In this document: in pieces, positions 7,560 through 15,550 of the stretch
Numbering within the stretch: the first letter of the stretch is position 1
Layout of the letters: the number at the start of each line of letters is the position of its first letter
Source of the DNA: an uncultured Poribacteria bacterium
Lineage (GTDB): Bacteria; Poribacteria; WGA-4E; WGA-3G
NCBI GenBank assembly: GCA_951828515.1
Contig: OX639992.1
Span: forward strand, 3,698,217-3,762,216
Direction: 5' to 3'
Length of the DNA: 64,000 nt
Program-made: the position numbers and the translations under genes
Notes under the pieces: generated by a model
The model's database searches: none
What the model saw: the letters and a program-made list of their open reading frames with translations, nothing else
Told to the model about the DNA's origin: nothing

Positions 7560-10500
7560 TTAACCTGGTGGTTCTGCACGGGCAAGCAGTTTACTGAGGT
7601 TGTAGTTTACACTTGTCACGCCGAAGTCGGGTTCTTTTTTGAATGGCTTCCGAATGTAGCGGGGTTCTTTTGCAGTTTCGCTGTCTACTTCGACGATAGC
7701 GAGAATGAAGTTGTCTGGCTTATTGAATGCCGTAAAAATCTGGGTCTTGGAAACAGTGACAGTCGTTGCATCGGGAGATTTACCTTTCACCTCAATAAAT
7801 AGTAACTGATTGGTGTTTGGATCTTTCGACTCAATGTCGTAGCCGGGATTTTGATGGTGCATCTCTTTTGGATCCCGTCCGAGTTTTCGTTCTGCCTCCA
7901 TCACAGCAGCGACTGCGAGTTTATCAATCCGTTCTCTGTCGGTTTGTGAAAACACAATGGGCGCAGCGGGTTCAGGATCAGAGGCAGCATCTAATAAACT
8001 TTGGGGAATGATAAGCGCGCCGCCAATAACAACTGGTGACATTGGCGAGATGTGACGTTCTAATTCTAACTCCTCCATTCGCTTTTCGAGTCGTACCTGC
8101 AACTCATCGGCGCGTTGTCTTGCTTGTGCAGCACTACGTTTTGCTTGGGTCGCCTGGGATGCATAATCGTGAGCCTCTTGGTTTGCGTCTTCTGCTTGCT
8201 GTTTCGATTCCCCTTTCAATTCTGCTAGTAATGCAGAGGCTGCCGCTAGGTTTTTAAAGTTTTTCACGAGCTGCTCAGAATCGCGTGCCTTCTGTTCATG
8301 TTCGTATGCCCGCTTGTCCCAATGATAAATCTCTTTCGTGAGCCGTTCCTTGACTGCGCGCATTGTTTTCTCGACAAGCGTCTCTCTGTGTTCTTTCACT
8401 TCATCAAGATGTGCTGGAACGAGGTGTTCTACTGCATAATCCTTAATTTCTGATTCCAAATCCGTGCTTAGCCAATCCGCTTCCAATACGGGTTCAACTG
8501 CTGACCATTCATCCTCTTCTATCGGGCGATAATCGAGATACGGAGCGTATCCAGGTGTGCTAACCGTTTTGTTGCTGTTAATTTCCACGAATTGCATCTG
8601 TCGTGAAGCAACCTGTTGGCTTCCATCGCTATGCATCCGTCCGTCTTGAATCGTGTGTTCAAGGTAAAATAGGACGCGAACCTCGTCGCTCCGTTCATCC
8701 GGATCGATCAAAACAGTCCCCTGTTTGAGTAAGTTCCGATGACGTTCTAACGTTGCACTTAGTGCCGCCTCAAGCAGTGGGTGCCCGGGACAAACGAATT
8801 CGGCGAGGGGTTTTCCTTGAATGTTTACCTTATCCTTTTCAAACGTAATCCGATCATAGCGACGCAATATAGGTTTACTGATACCCAAACTGCGGTTATA
8901 GATGCCTCCGGGGACGTGACGAATTTCATAGCGTCCCGGTTCGCGTTCGGATAACCTTCCTTGGAACCGTGAAAATGCCTCACGGAAAAAGGACGCTATA
9001 AAGTGCGGTTGCAAACGTCGGGCTTCAGCACGTTCCATTTCTTCACGGATATTGCCAAGGCGAGTGGTGTCCATTATTCCATGCGTCAAAACATTTTCAT
9101 CAATCAGTGTTTGTAGGTAATCTCGGTTTATCATACCATCAATGACTTCCGTCAGGCGCGCTTTGACTTCAGGCTTGTCGCCTTCACGGATGGCTTCAAT
9201 GAGAAGATTTCGGAGTGATGTATCTGTGAAACATTTACCGAGCACATCAAAAACAGCCCCGCCCAAAGCATCGCGTTGCTGTCCAAGTTTATTAAGTAGT
9301 GTGTTGAATACTTCACCCTCACGAGTTTCTGCGGCGACAAGATTCCAGAGATTACACACTTCTGTCTGCCCGATTCGGTGAATACGCCCGAACCGTTGTT
9401 CAATGCGATTTGGATTCCAGGGGAGATCATAATTCACCATCAGGTGTGCGCGTTGCAGGTTGATACCTTCACCTGCGGCATCCGTTGCGACCAGAATCTG
9501 GACCTTGGGATCTTGCATGAACACCTCCTGTATTTTCCGCCGTTCTTCCCATCGTATATTTCCGTGAATTGTGACAATAGCCTCGGTGTCTCCAATCAAC
9601 GTTTGGATACGTTCTGTCAAATAACGGAGTGTGTCCCGATGCTCTGTGAAGATGATGAGTTTGCGGCGGTGTCCTTGTGCGTCAAACAGTTCTTGAGCAG
9701 CATCGGCATCGCTTTCACCCCGCAGAAGATTTGATAATTCCTCCCACTTTCGGTCCGTATTACTTTGCCGAACCTTTTGTGCGAGTGTTTCTAAACGTTG
9801 CAGCGTCTGAATCTCCGCTCGTAATTCAGTAATCGTTCCGGCAGCTGAAGCACGAGCAACGACTTCTTCCTCTTTCGCCTCTACTTCTTCAGCGGGGATT
9901 TCGTCATAGAACTCGTCTGCTTCCTCAGTGTTTGTCGGAATCTCGGTCAGTTCCTGTTGACTTTCCAAATCAACATTGCGGGTCTGTGCCATTTCCTGTA
10001 GTCGTTCCTCTAACCGCTCCCGGCGACGTTGAATTGAGCGGTAAATTGCTTCTGGCGAGGATGCAAGCCTTCGCTGTAAAATCGTGAGTGCGAAACCGAT
10101 TCTGTTGCCGCGTTGTCCCCTGATTAGGTCGGCGCGATTCATTTCTTTACGGACATACGCCGTTACTTCATCATATAGGGATTTTTCTAACTCAGAGAGC
10201 TCATAATTAATCGTATAGGCATATCGTTCCGGGAATAGCCGTGTCCCATTAAACTTTAACAAATCTTCTTTCACCATTCGGCGCATCAAATCAGAAGTAT
10301 CCACAGCATGAACACCGTCTCGGAAACGTCCCTCAAAGCGATCTTCGTCCAGCAATGCCATAAAGAGTTGGAAATCCGCCTCTTTTCCGTTATGGGGTGT
10401 TGCTGTTAACAATAGAAAGTGGCGTGTGAGTTTTCCAAGCAATTGTCCGAGCCTGTAGCGTGCTGTGGTGCTTATTTTGGTCCCAGTAGCTGAAGCGGAC

Positions 10501-11204
10501 ATCTTGTGTGCTTCATCACAGACGATTATATCCCAGTGAGTTTCTTTCAATTTCGCTTGATACGCGTCATCTCGGCTGAGTTGATCGAGCCGACAGATAA
10601 GGAAACCCTCTTCCAGAAAAAGGTTGCCAGTGCGAGCGGTATTGAATTTTTCGCGGGTGAAAATCTCAAATGGTAGATGAAAGCGTTGATAGAGTTCTGC
10701 CTGCCATTGCTCAACGAGGCTACCGGGGCATACAATCAGACATCGTTTCAGATCACCTCGTACAAGGAGTTCCTTGAGATACAATCCCGTCATAATCGTC
10801 TTACCGGCACCTGGATCGTCGGCGAGGAGATACCGCAACGGTTGACGTGGTAGCATATCTTCATAGACCGCGGTAATCTGGTGGGGTAACGGTTCAACCT
10901 GCGAAGCATGCACCGCAAGTAATGGATCAAATAGATGTGCCAATCGAATACGATGTGCCTCAGAGACAAGCCGAAATGTCTCACCATCTCCATCAAAACT
11001 CCATGGGAGCCCCGCAGTAACGATTTCAAGGTCGGGCTCCTTACTACGGTAAAGAAGTTGAGCGCCGGGATTGTCAGCCGAATCTATAAAAAAAAGGTCA
11101 ATTGCGGCATCACGTCGCCAATGCGCGGTGACGACTGTTACGTGTTGGTTGGGTAATACACCTTTAACAATAGTACCTGGTTGAAGTTCTTCTAAACGCA
11201 CCAA
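7560..11204 (-). CDS. SNF2-family helicase with C-terminal DUF3883 domain
   Basis: A 1214-residue superfamily 2 DNA translocase. Walker A is DPGAGKT (residues 130-136). DEAH follows in IIVCDEAHKM, then motif III (LLLTATPHN) and the second RecA domain with motif VI (RFGRIHRIGQ). A long coiled-coil segment follows, and at about 1090-1200 a DUF3883 (NO VEIN C-terminal) endonuclease-like fold (GYDIESKDPNTNQLLFIEVKGK, with D and ExK). The start is TTG 11204 or GTG 11201; AAGGAT at 11218-11212 serves either. Helicases with this layout occur in phage-defence islands beside DUF499 and DUF1156 proteins. Only a DUF499 remnant survives here, so this looks like the intact core of a decayed system. Confidence 0.88.
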   Translation of the reverse strand: MVRLEELQPGTIVKGVLPNQHVTVVTAHWRRDAAIDLFFIDSADNPGAQLLYRSKEPDLEIVTAGLPWSFDGDGETFRLVSEAHRIRLAHLFDPLLAVHASQVEPLPHQITAVYEDMLPRQPLRYLLADDPGAGKTIMTGLYLKELLVRGDLKRCLIVCPGSLVEQWQAELYQRFHLPFEIFTREKFNTARTGNLFLEEGFLICRLDQLSRDDAYQAKLKETHWDIIVCDEAHKMSASATGTKISTTARYRLGQLLGKLTRHFLLLTATPHNGKEADFQLFMALLDEDRFEGRFRDGVHAVDTSDLMRRMVKEDLLKFNGTRLFPERYAYTINYELSELEKSLYDEVTAYVRKEMNRADLIRGQRGNRIGFALTILQRRLASSPEAIYRSIQRRRERLEERLQEMAQTRNVDLESQQELTEIPTNTEEADEFYDEIPAEEVEAKEEEVVARASAAGTITELRAEIQTLQRLETLAQKVRQSNTDRKWEELSNLLRGESDADAAQELFDAQGHRRKLIIFTEHRDTLRYLTERIQTLIGDTEAIVTIHGNIRWEERRKIQEVFMQDPKVQILVATDAAGEGINLQRAHLMVNYDLPWNPNRIEQRFGRIHRIGQTEVCNLWNLVAAETREGEVFNTLLNKLGQQRDALGGAVFDVLGKCFTDTSLRNLLIEAIREGDKPEVKARLTEVIDGMINRDYLQTLIDENVLTHGIMDTTRLGNIREEMERAEARRLQPHFIASFFREAFSRFQGRLSEREPGRYEIRHVPGGIYNRSLGISKPILRRYDRITFEKDKVNIQGKPLAEFVCPGHPLLEAALSATLERHRNLLKQGTVLIDPDERSDEVRVLFYLEHTIQDGRMHSDGSQQVASRQMQFVEINSNKTVSTPGYAPYLDYRPIEEDEWSAVEPVLEADWLSTDLESEIKDYAVEHLVPAHLDEVKEHRETLVEKTMRAVKERLTKEIYHWDKRAYEHEQKARDSEQLVKNFKNLAAASALLAELKGESKQQAEDANQEAHDYASQATQAKRSAAQARQRADELQVRLEKRMEELELERHISPMSPVVIGGALIIPQSLLDAASDPEPAAPIVFSQTDRERIDKLAVAAVMEAERKLGRDPKEMHHQNPGYDIESKDPNTNQLLFIEVKGKSPDATTVTVSKTQIFTAFNKPDNFILAIVEVDSETAKEPRYIRKPFKKEPDFGVTSVNYNLSKLLARAEPPG

Positions 11205-11243
11205 ATTGATGTATCCTTATGTTTTAGGTTGATTTCGGATTTT

Positions 11244-11270
11244 CACAAACTAAAAGTTTATGCTACAAAG
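11244..11270 (-). repeat. Single half of the GTAGCATAA palindromic element
   Basis: Minus-strand TTTGTAGCATAAACTTTTAG matches one arm of the elements at 4545 and 7483. Confidence 0.65.
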
Positions 11271-11312
11271 AGGTCTACTTATTTATAGGTTTCACTATTG
11301 TTGATGCCTTAA

Positions 11313-11447
11313 AATGTTACACCAGTGTAACATTGCAAGGTCAGCAGTCAGTATCTCTAATCTTAGGTGCTGTCTACCTTCCGAAGCATTTTCAGGACTG
11401 ATGTTCTGCTGGAAAAAAATAATTTTAGTGGAAGTGTAACATTTTCT
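11313..11447. repeat. Right flanking repeat with perfect 10-bp palindrome
   Basis: AATGTTACAC (11313-11322), a 2-nt spacer and GTGTAACATT (11325-11334) form a perfect inverted repeat that could be an operator. The A-run, AATAATTTT and GTGTAACATTTT follow at 11410-11447. The whole arrangement mirrors 4769-4932 in the same orientation, so the defence-like genes lie between degenerate direct repeats. Confidence 0.6.
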
Positions 11448-11482
11448 TTTTTTCGATGTGTTTCCATCTTGATTCGGATTAC

Positions 11483-11506
11483 ATCATATATGATAACATA
11501 TATGAT
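11483..11506. promoter_or_regulatory. Inverted repeat ATCATATAT-N6-ATATATGAT
   Basis: Perfect 9-bp arms around GATAAC. It is operator-like, about 280 bp upstream of the helicase start. No regulator gene is adjacent. Confidence 0.4.
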
Positions 11507-11835
11507 TTAGGGATGCAAATTCATGCTTATTGTGAAATCTATAGTTACTTGGACATCGTGAGAAGGCGAGGTTGAAAATCTCACCTACCATGGTGAAGGG
11601 AAGCGGGGTTTGAGTGAGATATTTTGTTAAATATAATTTATCGTTTCGTATTTTTACGGAGGAAGGATATATTGCGTTTCACGAACCCGCGCACCGCTTG
11701 ACCTCAGAAAATCCTCCGTGAAGCCTCCGTGAATCATGTCTATCGGCAGCACACGGAAACCATCAAAACCTCCCTCTTATCCCATAAATCTTTTAATCCT
11801 GATTCTCACAATGATCGCTAACGAAAACCAGTCAA

Positions 11836-11990
11836 GTACCCCCGACTGAAGTCGGGGGCTTGCGAAAGAGCGTTTAGCTCCAGCAAGCCTGTTGCAACAA
11901 CGGGTTTCTCGTTTCAGTGAGGATGGTATCCCATACCTCTCCACGAAGGGCGCAAGCCGCCCTGTGTAAGATATTCAAAGCCGCGTTGTG
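11836..11990 (-). ncRNA. Candidate omegaRNA (TnpB guide scaffold) at the right end
   Basis: In TnpB elements a guide RNA starts inside the 3' part of tnpB and ends at the right-end hairpin, with the guide copied from flanking DNA. Here the CCCCCGACT hairpin lies just after the tnpB stop, followed by TACTTGAC. The 5' limit is a guess. Confidence 0.4.
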
Positions 11991-13100
11991 GTCGCGGTCG
12001 AGTTTCAAGCCACAGGATTTACAATGGAACACACGCTCGGACAACTTCAGTTTCACAGGCGATTTCTGACAGCATTCCGAACAGGTTTGACTCGTATGGT
12101 GGGGTGGCACTTGATGGAAATGTTTGCCATCGCGCTTTGCTACCCAACTGCACCACTCAAAGAACATACCCCAAGACGCGTCAGAAATAGACTTCGCAAG
12201 GTATCTGTTCTTGACCATATTGCTGGGCTTGAGTTTCTCGGCAACAACGGCATCGAAATCTTTGTGGTGAAAAAGTTTATACGCTGTTTTCGCGAGAAAG
12301 TCAAGACGTTGACACGCCACAATATCTGCCTGTTTCGCCAATGCGTCCTTCGCTTTATACCAGCGTTTACTTCGGTATTGCTTGCGCGAAAGGTCGCGAT
12401 GCAAGCGGATCAACTTCTGTTCAGCTTGGCGATAAAAGCGTGGGTTGCCCTCTTTTTTTCCTTCGGAGGTCGTCAGAAAATCGTGTGTCCCAACGTCTAC
12501 ACCACAAGCAGACTTTGGAACACATTTCAGTGTGTCCGGCACTTCACAAACGATAAAGCAATACCAGCCTCGCGCCGTCTTTTTCAACGTGACCTCTTTC
12601 GGGTCTCCGACGATTCGACGGTGCTGGCGGATCTTGATTTCACCGAGTTTCGGAACTTTCAATCGGTTATACCGTGTGCCTGTTTCACGGATAGGGGTCT
12701 GACGGACACGTTTAAATGTACCTGTCGCTTTATCCTTAACTTTGTGTTTGCGCAGACTCCACGTCAGAGAACGGACAGAACCTTTGAACTTCGGGTAACC
12801 TTTCTTTTTTGCTTTCGGGTCTTTGCATCTACCAAAGAAGTTATCAATAGACTTATCCACACGCTTTATTGTCTCAACCTGCATATCCTGCGGGTGATTC
12901 CTATAATGCGAGTTTTCACGCAGTTTGCGCAGATGTGCCTGCTGGTCATAACGCGACACCGAGATACTTCCATAGTCCCACATCTGCGAACGCATCTGGA
13001 GCATATAGTTCTGCAACTGCTTCTGATGGCGGAACTCCGAAAAAAGCCAACGTTCCTCTGTTTTCGTAGGCTTCGCACGGAACTTGAATGTCATTTTCAT
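11874..13100 (-). CDS. tnpB: TnpB RNA-guided endonuclease (IS605 family)
   Basis: A 408-residue RuvC-like nuclease that cuts DNA under guidance of an RNA made from the element's right end. Visible: the N-terminal helical region, the first catalytic Asp in GVDVGTHDF, the Glu in VVAEKLKPSNM, a zinc ribbon (CSEC ... CKSC) and the final catalytic Asp in DRDHNAALNIL. All catalytic positions are intact and the length is normal, so the protein is probably active. Residues CSECC and the C-terminal tail after the last motif are slightly unusual. It differs strongly in sequence from the second TnpB at 46925-48040, although their left ends are alike. Confidence 0.92.
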   Translation of the reverse strand: MKMTFKFRAKPTKTEERWLFSEFRHQKQLQNYMLQMRSQMWDYGSISVSRYDQQAHLRKLRENSHYRNHPQDMQVETIKRVDKSIDNFFGRCKDPKAKKKGYPKFKGSVRSLTWSLRKHKVKDKATGTFKRVRQTPIRETGTRYNRLKVPKLGEIKIRQHRRIVGDPKEVTLKKTARGWYCFIVCEVPDTLKCVPKSACGVDVGTHDFLTTSEGKKEGNPRFYRQAEQKLIRLHRDLSRKQYRSKRWYKAKDALAKQADIVACQRLDFLAKTAYKLFHHKDFDAVVAEKLKPSNMVKNRYLAKSISDASWGMFFEWCSWVAKRDGKHFHQVPPHHTSQTCSECCQKSPVKLKLSERVFHCKSCGLKLDRDHNAALNILHRAACALRGEVWDTILTETRNPLLQQACWS

Positions 13101-13110
13101 GATTTTTCAC

Positions 13111-13193
13111 GTATCACGCCTTTAACCCCTTATCAGTGGGTAGGCAGACACGTTACCAAGCGGTAACGCTGATAATGTCTGCCAACGTGATAC
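13111..13193. repeat. Left-end palindrome of TnpB element 1
   Basis: Nested inverted repeats: GTATCACG/CGTGATAC, TTATCAG/CTGATAA, GGCAGACA/TGTCTGCC and CGTTACC/GGTAACG. The inner part (GTGGGTAGGCAGACACGT) is shared with element 2 at about 48.08 kb. Confidence 0.75.
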
Positions 13194-13195
13194 AT

Positions 13196-13611
13196 CTATT
13201 AAACCACATTTTGCTGAGAGTGTCAAGTGTTTAAAAAAAACGCTGTGGCCTCACATACGTCCCTAAATCCTGATCCTTTTCTTTTTTATCAATATAAAAT
13301 TTCATAGCAAATTTCATAGCAGGTATGAAAAATATTTAGCGAAAAACCGATCAGAACCCAGTTGGGGCGTATGTTTAAAGCCTTTTCTGAAATTCGCACT
13401 TTTCTGACTTTGCTGTGAAAACTGTGAAACGCGCGATTCTTTTTCGGAATTATTCACAGGTAAGAGAGGCATGGCTATAGCCATTCGATTTCCTATCGAT
13501 ACTACCGAATAAATCGGGGTTCGGAGATCCCTTCTACAGGAAAATCCAATGACTCTGCTTTGCCAAGAATGTTTGTTGCTTTAACCTGTAGGTTTATGAT
13601 AGGATAATGTT
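13196..13611. other. Intergenic stretch before the heptose kinase
   Basis: No gene is seen in about 400 bp. It includes a repeat at 13508-13560. A weak -10-like TATGAT lies at 13595-13600, too close to the GTG start to be convincing. Confidence 0.5.
13508..13560 (+). repeat. Dispersed repeat family C (TCGGAGATCCCTTCTACAGG)
   Basis: Shares AATAA-TCGGG--TCGGAG-TCCCTTCTACAGGA and a downstream AATG-CTCTGC with 39195-39246. Both copies lie just upstream of plus-strand transcription units. Confidence 0.65.
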
Positions 13612-14634
13612 GTGAATTTAAAAGCCGTTTTTGAACAACTTCAAGGCAAGCGGGTAGTGATTATCGGCGATGTCATTCTGGACACATATATCTGGGGGGA
13701 TGTGAAGCGAATTTCGCCTGAAGCCCCTGTTCCAGTGTTTGAGACGACGACAGAGAAGACCGGATGTGGTGGTGCGGCGAATGTTGCCCAAAATGTTGCA
13801 AGCTTAGGTGGCGACGCAATCTTGGTCGGTGTCATCGGTCAGGACAGGGAAGGCGAAAAGTTAGTCCAGATGCTAACCGAGATGAATCTCGTTACGACCG
13901 GGGTCTATACCGACCCTCAGCGACCAACAAGCACAAAAACACGGGTCATTGCCCATGGTGCCACGACTTTGGCAGATCGGGAACCGGGTTCAGGGCATCA
14001 TTTGCTCCGCATCGACAGGGAATCCAAACAGGAGATCTCCCCCCAAATACAGGAACACCTACTGGACACTGTTGTTTCTCAATTGCCAACAAGCGACGCA
14101 GTTATCTTCGCTGATTACGATAAAGGGGTGATTACTGCTCAATTCATCAAGGGTGTTGTGAAACACGCCAAGTCTTACGGTATCCCAATTATCGTCGATC
14201 CGAAGCAAAACAACTTCTGGCACTATGAAGGTGTAACCGCCGTTACACCGAACCACAAGGAGGCAAGTGCCGCTGTCCATGAAGAGATCATGGATGCGTC
14301 CGATCTGGTTGCTGTTGGTGAAAAAATTCTGAACAGATTATCGCTTAAGGCATTGCTAATCACTCGCGACGCAGACGGGATGTCCCTGTTTCAACGGGTT
14401 GCAGACGGGACTGTAGAGGTAGAACACCTTCCACCGCATTCAAACATCGTGACAGATGTCACGGGCGCGGGGGACACGGTCGTTGCCGCTTTCACGCTTG
14501 CGCTCGCGGCGGACGCTGAATTTCGTAGTGCTGCGATGCTGTCTAACCTCGCAGGTGGGATTGCCGTCGGTAAAATGGGGTGTGCGACCGTCACATCAAA
14601 GGAACTGCTGCACGCTATCGAAAAGGTAAAATAA
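13612..14634 (+). CDS. D-glycero-beta-D-manno-heptose-7-phosphate kinase (HldA/HldE1-like)
   Basis: PfkB-family kinase that phosphorylates heptose 7-phosphate at C1 in the ADP-heptose pathway for LPS core or glycans. The 340 residues show the N-terminal GDVILDTYIWGDVKRISPEAPVPVFE, the GGAANVAQN substrate loop and the catalytic anion-hole motif DVTGAGDTVVAAF. It is a stand-alone kinase domain without the HldE nucleotidyltransferase half. The start is GTG 13612 with AGGA seven bases upstream; ATG 13607 is out of frame. The phosphatase for the next step follows after 5 bp, so the two form an operon. No adenylyltransferase is seen in the window. Confidence 0.88.
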   Translation: MNLKAVFEQLQGKRVVIIGDVILDTYIWGDVKRISPEAPVPVFETTTEKTGCGGAANVAQNVASLGGDAILVGVIGQDREGEKLVQMLTEMNLVTTGVYTDPQRPTSTKTRVIAHGATTLADREPGSGHHLLRIDRESKQEISPQIQEHLLDTVVSQLPTSDAVIFADYDKGVITAQFIKGVVKHAKSYGIPIIVDPKQNNFWHYEGVTAVTPNHKEASAAVHEEIMDASDLVAVGEKILNRLSLKALLITRDADGMSLFQRVADGTVEVEHLPPHSNIVTDVTGAGDTVVAAFTLALAADAEFRSAAMLSNLAGGIAVGKMGCATVTSKELLHAIEKVK

Positions 14635-14639
14635 AAAAG

Positions 14640-15209
14640 ATGAAGACTATCTTTCTCGATCGGGATGGTGTTATCAACCACAATCCCCCCAATAAAGGTT
14701 ACGTCCGAAAATGGTCGGAATTCACCTTCATTCCGAATGCCCGGAGAGCAATCCGAGAATTAACAGAAAGTGGCTATCGAATCATTGTGATAACCAACCA
14801 ATCAGGAATCGGGAGAGGTCTCTATTCAGAGGAAGATTTGATGGATATTCACTCGCGAATGGTCGCCGAAATCGGCAAAGCGGGTGGAACAATCGACGCT
14901 GTTTATTACTGTCCACACCATCCCGATGCAGGATGTGAGTGTCGAAAACCGAAGCCGGGGATGTTAATACGCGCAGCACGTGAACACAACATTGAACTGT
15001 CAAATGCCTATTTGATTGGTGATTGGACCACAGATATTGAAGCAGGGCAGCGTGTCGGTGCCACAACATTTCTCGTTTTAACAGGACTTGGGCAGGAGAG
15101 TTATTACCACTACATTAATGCGAAACCGTGTCGGCATGCGGATGAGAACGAATGCCGACCCGATAAAATCTTCGCAAATCTTTACACAGCAACGCGCTGG
15201 CTCAGGTAA
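14640..15209 (+). CDS. gmhB: D-glycero-beta-D-manno-heptose-1,7-bisphosphate 7-phosphatase
   Basis: A 189-residue HAD-family phosphatase that removes the 7-phosphate after the HldA step. The motifs are FLDRDGVIN (catalytic DxD), TNQSGIGRG, the zinc loop CPHHPDAGCECRKPKPGM characteristic of GmhB, and IGDWTTDIEAG (motif IV). I chose ATG 14640, where the conserved sequence KTIFLDRDGV begins; an in-frame upstream codon would overlap hldA. AAGG and the A-rich tract before the start are the last codons of hldA and match the repeat A tail. The family A hairpin 13 bp after the stop is a plausible terminator. Confidence 0.9.
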   Translation: MKTIFLDRDGVINHNPPNKGYVRKWSEFTFIPNARRAIRELTESGYRIIVITNQSGIGRGLYSEEDLMDIHSRMVAEIGKAGGTIDAVYYCPHHPDAGCECRKPKPGMLIRAAREHNIELSNAYLIGDWTTDIEAGQRVGATTFLVLTGLGQESYYHYINAKPCRHADENECRPDKIFANLYTATRWLR

Positions 15210-15345
15210 AATTAAACGGTAGCCTGCAACAACGATGCAGGGTGTTTTTGATAGGGTATTTCTACGTATTGCTCGGGTGTTTCTTCGAGATTTGAGAAAG
15301 GCACATCAAAGTTTCAAACCCCGTTATTCCTCTGCAAGGTAAAAT
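15203..15345 (+). repeat. Repeat family A copy, long form, with terminator-like hairpin
   Basis: Starts at the gmhB stop (AGGTAAAATTAAA). A hairpin follows, CCTGC (15223-15227)/GCAGG (15237-15241), then TGTTTTTG, which would serve as terminator for hldA-gmhB. The copy continues through GAGAAAGGCACATCAAA to CTGCAAGGTAAAAT, where it is interrupted by the MITE. Confidence 0.7.
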
Positions 15346-15433
15346 AGGACTTACGCATTTCCTCGGTAGGTGCGGTTCTAATCGCACCGAATGCGTCCGA
15401 ATAGATGAAATTTACTGATTTTGCGTAAGTCCT
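15346..15433. mobile_element. 88-bp MITE with 12-bp terminal inverted repeats and 7-bp TSD
   Basis: The termini AGGACTTACGCA (15346-15357) and TGCGTAAGTCCT (15422-15433) are perfect inverted repeats. GTAAAAT flanks both sides (15339-15345 and 15434-15440) as a target-site duplication. An internal hairpin GGTGCGGTT/AATCGCACC lies at 15369-15388. It has no coding capacity. Confidence 0.85.
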
Positions 15434-15550
15434 GTAAAATTAAGAAGTAGCCTGCAACAACGGCGCAGGCGGATTTGAGAAAGGCGCATGAAAAATAAAA
15501 CTCCCGTTGTTTCTCCGCAAGGTAAAATTAAAAATCCGCAAGATAAAATT
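15434..15550 (+). repeat. Repeat family A copy running into the UDP-sugar dehydrogenase start
   Basis: TAAGAAGTAGCCTGC...GCAGGC is a perfect 6-bp hairpin (15450-15455/15465-15470) with loop AACAACGGC. TTTGAGAAAGGCGCATGA and CTCCGCAAGGTAAAATTAAA follow; the last motif is repeated once more inside the coding sequence. Confidence 0.75.

Larger units (their letters stand above)
11205..11829. other. Gene-free stretch upstream of the helicase
   Basis: About 620 bp with no credible gene. It contains a single GTAGCATAA half-element, the right flanking repeat, a perfect operator-like palindrome and an ATCATATAT inverted repeat, each listed separately. The remainder up to the TnpB right end shows nothing recognisable. 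Confidence 0.6.
11830..13195 (-). mobile_element. IS200/IS605-family element carrying tnpB only
   Basis: Bounded downstream of tnpB by the CCCCCGACT/AGTCGGGGG hairpin (11839-11858) typical of right ends, and upstream by a complex palindromic left end (13111-13193). No tnpA (Y1 transposase) is present, so movement would need a transposase in trans. The exact tips are inferred from the hairpins. Confidence 0.7.

Noticed and set aside
11988-13166. 392-codon open frame opposite the first tnpB
   Set aside because: Shadow of tnpB: low-complexity, Phe/Arg/Cys-rich translation with no recognisable motif, while the other strand has all TnpB catalytic residues.
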